Shown here: positions 57,719 to 64,000 of the stretch, one piece after another
Layout of the letters: every line of letters starts with the position of its first letter
Numbering within the stretch: position 1 is the stretch's first letter
Assembly: GCA_001599715.1 (NCBI GenBank)
Contig: BCHU01000006.1
Coordinates: forward strand, 1,408,765-1,472,764
Source of the DNA: Phaeotremella fagi
Taxonomy: Eukaryota; Basidiomycota; Tremellomycetes; Tremellales; Phaeotremellaceae
Length of the DNA stretch: 64,000 nucleotides
Direction of reading: 5' to 3'
Notes under the pieces: model-generated
What the model saw: the letters and a program-made list of their open reading frames with translations, nothing else
The model's database searches: none
What the model was told of the DNA's origin: nothing
Made by a program: the position numbers and the translations under genes

Positions 57719-60700
57719 ATGTCTTTCGATCCAAATACGAGAAAGTCTGACGTCCCAAACAAGAAGCGGAAGAGGAAGACATACAGCTGTAGCAGTAAGT
57801 TGTATCCGCGTTTGCAGGAGGACTGAATGGCGCAACATAGATTGTCATAGATTGAAAGCAAAGTGTGATAGAAAATGTCAGTTGGATCTAGTTATTGTTA
57901 TCCCGTTGTTTGATTGATACCTTTACAGTCCCATGTTCTGGATGTGTAAAACGACACACAGAGGACAGCTGTTCTATCAAAGAAAGTAACACACAGGACA
58001 TGTGAGTTATCTCCCTGTTTGAGAGCACTGACTCTCAGCGATACATTGATTCCTCCCTCTGCGGTGGTCGATCAGGCGACTGCCCTTCTATCGCTCGCAA
58101 CAAGCGGTGACTCCGTTCATGTACCTTCAGATATCAACCCATCACTCGATCCTGCCCTCCATCCCCAAGTCGATTTTTCTAGCTTTTTCGTCGGAACGAC
58201 AAATGAGATGTTGACTAATCCGGAGTCTTCAACAGCCCCGAGAGTAGTACAATTTGACGATGTGGTTAATATATCTAATGAACAACCAAGAATCACCAAA
58301 CAAATCAAACTTTCAGCCTCCACATCCAATGCTACTTCAGATGCCGAAAGCGACAATGACGACATGCCTGCGCATGGACATGGAACACTCATCTTAGACG
58401 ACGACGGCAGGGCTAGATATTTGGGCCCGACTGCAGGTAGTGAATGGCTAAGAGAGGTGAGTAATCTTTTCAGACTTTGCATTGACCACAGCCCGAAAAC
58501 ACTGCGCCAACACCCTTTCGACAGTACCCTGGTATTTCAGGAGATTCGACCAACCCCACGTCCTTCTCAATGTTCCCCTTTTCTTTCGCCAAGTCAAATG
58601 TTTTCACGGTTCTAGAAGCAGCTGCTAAGGAGCTACCAAGTAAAGAAGATGCAAAGAATTTTATTGATTGCTTTTATCGTCACATGGCTTGGCAGTGAGT
58701 GCGGATCAGGGGTGAATACTGACATTTAGCTACGATGTTGTTGACAGAAGCACGATAGATGATATTACCGCAGACTTATATCATGATAGGACTACAAATA
58801 CAGAAACAAATATTCCGCAGGTCCACCCTCATAAAATGGCACTTTTCTTCATTGTTGCAGCGGTCGGTGCACAATATAACCTCGAACTCATCGCAAACGA
58901 CCCGTTGTCTGAACATCTCTGTTTTGTCAGTCAGCAATGTTTGGCTACTGGTGACTTCATGTTTAGAAATACTATAAGTGGAGTCCAAACTTTGGTAAGT
59001 CCAATAGCAAATATAATAACTGAAGCCAGCATGTAATGGGTCATTTCTTCCTCTCATCGGATCAGAAAGGAGATTCGTCCTGGCCATTGTGGGGCTTGTC
59101 AATGCGAATTCTACAAGCGGTATGTTTCTTCGTCGGAACTCGGCTTACCTGCTTTTCGTAGATGGGACTACATAAAGATGGCTCCAGATGGAGTTTACCT
59201 GAAGATCAAGCTGAAGAACGTAGACGTCTCTTTTGGGAATGTCACACTGCAGATGTTTTCCAAGCAAATTGCTTCTCAAGACCGTTAGTCGCTTCTTGCA
59301 ATCTCATTTGACGTTCTCAGGAGCTCGTTACAAGCAGAGCAGTTTGACACGCGGATGCCAAAAGACATTGAAGGACCACCCAATACTGATGGATTCAAAA
59401 CTCTTAAATTCAAGTGAGTGTCTTGTTGCATCTTTGCTGACAAGCAGACTAGCACAGTTATCTCTTCAGTAAGTATTTCCAATGGGATAAGCTCATTGGT
59501 AGGGTTTTGAATCAGATAACACGATCAAGGAGAACTCCTTATTCAAAAGTACAGAAGCTTTGGCGTAAAATGTTAGTGTCTTCGTCCAGCTTCATTGACA
59601 AAAACTCAGTGCCGATTTCGAGGAACGACTGCCGTTTTATATACGCTGTAAACCGGCGTGGTCAGCTATTGTGTCTCTCAGCCAGCCTCAGGACAATCAA
59701 CAAATTCGTTATCCAGAGATCAGTAGGACAAACCTTCGCCTCACCTTTCAAGTAAGGACATTGATCGTATTTGACTAACCATCAGCAACATACCCTTGCG
59801 TTAAACATCTGTGAACAGGTTCTGTCTCTTAATCGACCGTATTTCACTCAGGCTCTGTGCGAATCGCATCAAGATATCGCATCAAGTCGATATTATCCGT
59901 CGCTTTTAGCAGTATTTGAGCGATGCATGGCGTGAGTCAGGAATTCCAGTATCGACTAAGTTTTCAGAATATCTGCTTTGGCACAGTCACTTTACTCTTT
60001 ATATCCGACACTGCTCTATCGCCATTGGAATTGGTTTTACCATCAGGTACGTTGCTCACTCAATCAAATCTGACAGGTGTTTAGTTTACTGCTGCTGTAT
60101 GCTTTAGCACTGTGGTAGTGCTTGCCCCAACTTGCTTCTTGGCTCCATTCGCACTCAGTGAACTTCAAACTATCGTCAATATGTTCGCTGCTGCGCCACC
60201 TGGTACGCGACCACGAGCAAATCTTGAAGCACTGATCAAGATCCAACAACGAGCTCAAGAGCGATTCACTGGCCAGGGCCCACCATCAGATAGTGTTTTG
60301 CATCAAATGTCTGCTACCTTCGCCATGCCTTCTGTGGGATCATCGACAGAAGACGATGAGGACGAAGAGGACGTAGACCATGTTCCAATGATGGGCTGGG
60401 ACACGCGACTTGTTCGTCGATTGAAAGCTGGAGCTCAAAGTAGAGGTGTTTCTATTCCGGGAGCATCTGATTCACCGAGAAATGCAAAGAAAAGGGTATC
60501 TCAAGGCTTACCTCTAGATCAGAATCCCCCTGAGCAAGATACAGACTTTCAGGTGAGTATGGGATGGAACATGGATTGACTTGTAGTTATTTCCGTTTGC
60601 TGAAACAGACATGGGGGTGTTACCAAATGCTAATGTAAGTTTTATGTCCCCCCTATGTTGTGCTGAAAAGTTCTAGGTCACTAACAACATAACGACTGAC

Positions 60701-60793
60701 ATCGTTGGTCAGGATTCTTGGGATTTCTGGGCAGATTGGTTCAGGGATCAAGATGCTGATCCCAATGCCAACATCTTCGCTGGATTCCAGTGA
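57719..60793 (+). CDS. Zn2Cys6 binuclear-cluster transcription factor
   Basis: Fungal-specific nuclear regulator, probably of the genes around it. The cluster is rebuilt across two introns as SCSNCHRLKAKCDRKFPCSG then CVKRHTEDSC: six cysteines with correct spacing, after a basic run KKRKRKTY. Then a hydrophilic linker, and YLGPTAGSEWLRE, which often opens the fungal_trans middle domain. The domain continues YPGISGDSTNP, NVFTVLEAAAKELPS, MGLHKDGSRWSLPEDQAEE, RRRLFWECHTADVFQANCFS and RPSSL. The C-terminal part has an acidic EDDEDEEDVDH stretch and ends DSWDFWADWFRDQDADPNAN, a plausible activation region. More than ten exons; ends were read by eye. Confidence 0.85.
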
Positions 60794-60990
60794 GGATCTA
60801 CAGGAACATGCACTATATACTGCACCACCTGTCTATCAAGCACCTTTCCTCGTTAAGTTATCAGATCGACTGCATTTCCGCTGCTTAATTGTACGTATTA
60901 TGCGCGATTTTTAAGTGAAATTCAGACTGGAAGAAATGCATAAATCCTTTTCACAATGATTTGGTAAAACTCCTATCGCTCTTGTACACA
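60794..60990. other. convergent 3' flanks of the regulator and transporter
   Basis: About 200 nt between stop codons. Nothing recognised. Confidence 0.4.
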
Positions 60991-62825
60991 CTAAAGCTCG
61001 TTGACACCTTCATGACCAATTCTCTTTGATAGCTCCTGTTTCTCTCTAAGCATTTCTTCTGCTTTCTTGACGCCATAACTTTCTGTGAAAATTGCACCAA
61101 CTTCGTCAATACTTAAGCCCTCTGATTAATGCAAATGTTTTGTCAGTATGTACTCTTGTCCTATAGCATTGCAAACCACTTACTAGTTTCAGGATAGCAG
61201 AAAACAACGAAGATGTACCCCACACAGATAAACCCGAGGTAAAGTCCATAAGTTCCTGTCGCACCCAGGTTTTCAAGTTGTGTTAGATAGCACACTGAAA
61301 CAACGAGATTGGCAAGCCAACAAGCCGTTGTTGAGATTGAGGAGCCTGCAGCTCTAATCTCCAGAGGAAGGAATTCTGACTGATACCAAACGATGTGAGA
61401 GTATGTCAAACCGAATGACATGGTGAACAATACAATAGCCCCTAAAACGGAACCAACCAAAGCGGGAGGATAAGTGAAATCAGCACTAAGAACTCCACCG
61501 GTCGATAAGGTTAAATAGTGGAAAGACGCTGTTGCCCAAGCAAGTCCAACAATCATTCCTGGAATGCAGACAACCAAAAGTTTTCTCCTTCCCACTCTAT
61601 CAACAACCGTCATACCTATGAATAGGAAGGCAGCGTTGAGACCAGAAGGAATCAGACCAGCAGCTGAGGCATTTGAAAGACCGAGGAGACCAAATATGGT
61701 ACCAGAGTAGTACAAGAGTGTATTAAAACCTGTTAGTTGTCCAAATGCTTGAACAGCAGAAACGGCAATGATCGCACGACGATACGGCTTGTGACTCCAG
61801 TACATTCTAACGCGTTGTTTCCAAGTGTACTTTTTGTTGTAAGCGGTAGTAGCTTCAATGACCTGTTCCACGATTTGTAGTTTGAAGCTGATAACGTCCT
61901 CAGATGCCCCAGAATATATAGTTTGAAGACATTGACGAGCTTTCTCCTGATCTCCACGTAAGAGCAGTACTCTAGGAGACTCTGGGAGCCAATGCATCAG
62001 ACAGAGTTGAACGACAGAAGGGATTACTCCAAGAGCGACTTTAGATATTACAATCAGTTGTTGTTTTCACAATAAACAAAAATTCTCACAAAGTAATCTC
62101 CAAGCGATCCTTGCTGGGACACCTGCCTCAAAACCTGCACCTAAAGCACTAGCCACGACTTGTCCGAAGGGAATGAAGAAGGCATTGGTGCCTATACACC
62201 GACCACGAACAGCCGTTGGGGCAAGTTCGGTGATATAAAGTGGACCAATAACGGCTGCACCACCAACCCCTACACCGAGTACGATACGACCAACGATCAT
62301 TTGAGCAACTGAGAAGGAGGATGCAATGAGGATTGCACCGATTGTGAAACTGGAAGAACGATATCAGCCTTATGAACAAGCTTATCCACCTACAATACAT
62401 CAGAAAGAGCCATGGACCATTTGCGACCAATTTTGTCGGCTAAACCACCAAGAATCAATGCACCAAATATGGCACCAATGGTTGTTCCTGCAGTGATGAT
62501 TTCTTGTTCAGAAGCAGACAGCACATGTCCAAGATCTGTGCCAACCATTGGCAGAGCAGAACCGATGACAGCAGTGTCGTAGCCAAATAAGAAGCCTGCC
62601 ATGGCAGCAATAGAGACTAGAAATATGAAATAAGGTGTAACCTTGTCTTCATTTTCAGCTCGAACCAGGTTTTCATCCTTGATGAGAAGTGTGTCAGTTG
62701 TGTTTTGTATGGAATGGAAAAGAATTCACAACTATCATTTGTCCGGGGGCGAATCGTTCAGGCCCAAAGCGCTCAACATGTTCTGTTTGAGCCTTTAGCT
62801 TGTCCATTTCAGCTTTGAGAGACAT
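60991..62825 (-). CDS. MFS sugar/myo-inositol transporter
   Basis: Twelve-span plasma-membrane carrier of the sugar porter family. Conserved motifs in order: FLVSIAAMAGFLFGYDTAVI, LGGLADKIGRKWSM (loop 2-3), GRIVLGVGVGGAAVIGPLYI then ELAPTAVRGR, PESPRVLLLRGDQEKARQ, AFGQLTGFNTLLYYSGTIFG, VDRVGRRKLLV, WYQSEFLPLEIRAAGSSIST and PETKGLSIDEVGAIF in the last exon. FNTLLYYSGTIFG with LPLE is typical of fungal inositol carriers (Itr), a family enlarged in Cryptococcus. The chosen start MSLKAEMDKLKAQ follows TATATAG by about 55 nt. The same frame is open upstream to an ATG at 63047, adding 74 residues, so the start is uncertain. Confidence 0.88.
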
Positions 62826-63527
62826 TGTTCTAGAATTGGTATGGGGGTTTGAAAAATATGCGGAGGACATTGGGGCTCCTATATAGTTGTTTTTCAGACC
62901 ATTTACGTCAGATTGATCTCCTGTTATCGCCTTCTCCGTTTCGAGGAACTTTTCAAGCCGACCTGGACCGGCCTTAGGCTTTAGGCTTTGACGGAACGTA
63001 ATTCTTCCTCGGAAAATGTTTGGGGTGTCTAGTGCATCATAACTCAAAAGTATGAATGAACTTGGTACGCTTCAAGATTTGTGAATTTCAAGAGAGATCC
63101 ACCGCAGAACGGGAAGGGGAGTTTGGTAACTCCGATCATTATCTACTCCCTCCATCCAAGAATGCTTGTGACTTTCAGCACCCTGAACATACTGCCAAAC
63201 TTGAAAAGAGCAAACTCTGTTGAAATCCAGGGAACACGTCACTAAAATCATCTGCTGTCATGGATAAACCTCACAGCAGTTTCCAATCTGCAGCCTTTTG
63301 AACAATATCATTACAGAGGATTTGAATAATAAAGCAGACAACTGACGTGTAATTCACATTTTATGCCACATGTGAAAAATGGAGGACTTCTGTCCATTCA
63401 AGCCATGCCATATTCTCGTCGGTTTGTCCTTCAGAAGCTCGCTGACAGAACAGCAAACTTCTCGATAACAGAAAAACTGTACTAGTACAATCAATGCATT
63501 GGACACTATCTACTACGAGCCCTGAGA
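62826..63527. promoter_or_regulatory. transporter promoter and monooxygenase 3' flank
   Basis: Upstream region of the transporter, with TATATAG near 62880-62887 on the minus strand. Positions 62826-63047 are open in the transporter frame and could be coding if the upstream ATG is used. From 63050 to 63527 I see no coding signal. Confidence 0.45.
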
Positions 63528-64000
63528 TCAAGCGCGGTATGGTTCAGGCGAAATGCCCTCAATGAGAGCTTTAAGACGAATAGCCACCTTCTTCGAATGA
63601 TAACGTGAATATGGAAGGTAACCTGCCATAATCCAAAAGTTTGGAACACCAGACTCCTTGTAAGCAGAATTGAATTCCCCTTCTTCATCAATTCCCCAGA
63701 TTGGTCCACATCGATCCGCAATTTCGTCACCGAATGTTTGACGAACCGAGTCAATAGTGTTGGAAAAACCAGTGGCGAACACGACCAGATCGTATTTCTC
63801 CTCACGACCACCTGAGAGGATAACACTGTCCTTGGTGAATCTTTCGATGTATCCTGGTTTGACTTGGATTTTTCCCTTGATGATTTGTTCACAAGCACCT
63901 GCTTCGAAGTAGAAACCACCGTTTCTGGTCTGTCCCAGAGTTCCGTTTCCGGTTCCACGTTGACCCCTCCAAGTTCTGAGACCCCGGGCGTGCAAGCCAT
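63528..64000 (-). CDS. flavin-containing monooxygenase-like protein (C-terminal part; 5' end outside window)
   Basis: FAD/NADPH-dependent oxygenase of the class B (FMO/Baeyer-Villiger) group. The frame is open to the right edge, so the FAD- and NADPH-binding Rossmann motifs lie outside. Visible family blocks: TRNGGFYFEAGACEQIIKG, KIQVKPGYIERF, KYDLVVFATGFSNT (the conserved ATGF/Y element), CGPIWGIDEEGEF, then NFWIMAGYLPYSRYHSKKVA and a terminal EPYRA. It points the same way as the transporter and probably belongs to the same metabolic block. The substrate is unknown. Confidence 0.85.
   Translation of the reverse strand, partial: GLHARGLRTWRGQRGTGNGTLGQTRNGGFYFEAGACEQIIKGKIQVKPGYIERFTKDSVILSGGREEKYDLVVFATGFSNTIDSVRQTFGDEIADRCGPIWGIDEEGEFNSAYKESGVPNFWIMAGYLPYSRYHSKKVAIRLKALIEGISPEPYRA

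Noticed and set aside
1..64000. CRISPR arrays, rRNA, complete transposons or viral genes
   Set aside because: None seen: no regularly spaced repeats, rRNA signatures, transposase or reverse transcriptase motifs on either strand.

Overview
This is a gene-dense, intron-rich nuclear segment of a basidiomycete yeast. Nearly every gene is split by introns of about 42-70 nt with GT...AG ends, and several exons are only 3-16 nt long. A GPI-type chitin deacetylase, an inositol-transporter-type sugar carrier, Zds, Reg1, Met30 and Axl2 homologues and moderate AT content fit Tremellales (Cryptococcus/Kwoniella-like). The genus is inference; no marker here fixes it.

Left part (1-31000): the 3' end of the nuclear exoribonuclease RAT1; a convergent alpha-L-rhamnosidase (GH78); two tandem members of an unrecognised protein family separated by a diverged duplicated block; a cytosolic-type GH5 glycosidase; REG1 (PP1 targeting subunit) divergent from a C2H2 regulator across 2.6 kb; a PlsC acyltransferase; WDR83; a Met30-type F-box/WD40 protein; ribosomal protein eL33; and a chitin deacetylase.

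Middle part (31000-52500): an acidic protein of unknown function, TVP38, the proteasome genes PRE2 and PRE9 arranged tail to tail, an OPT peptide transporter, a ZDS1 homologue, a small unknown protein, an Axl2-like wall/polarity receptor, and a third member of the unrecognised family seen near the left end.

Right part (52700-64000): a contiguous block that looks like a catabolic gene cluster. It holds an SMP-30-type lactonase, a short-chain dehydrogenase, a xylose-isomerase-like TIM barrel enzyme, a Zn2Cys6 regulator, an inositol/sugar transporter and a flavin monooxygenase that runs off the window. A 5'-less coding remnant sits at its left edge. Dehydrogenase, lactonase, isomerase/dehydratase, carrier and local activator together suggest uptake and oxidation of a sugar, cyclitol or sugar-derived compound; the substrate is not readable from the sequence.

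Most regions without genes are promoters, leaders and 3' ends. Exceptions worth attention are a strongly self-complementary non-coding stretch near 26.0 kb, the duplicated block near 6.5-6.9 kb, and the relic at 52.7-53.0 kb. Intron positions were read by eye from splice signals, phase and conserved protein motifs. For most genes with listed exons I summed exon lengths and confirmed they give whole codons; the OPT, MET30 and right-hand cluster genes were not summed exon by exon.
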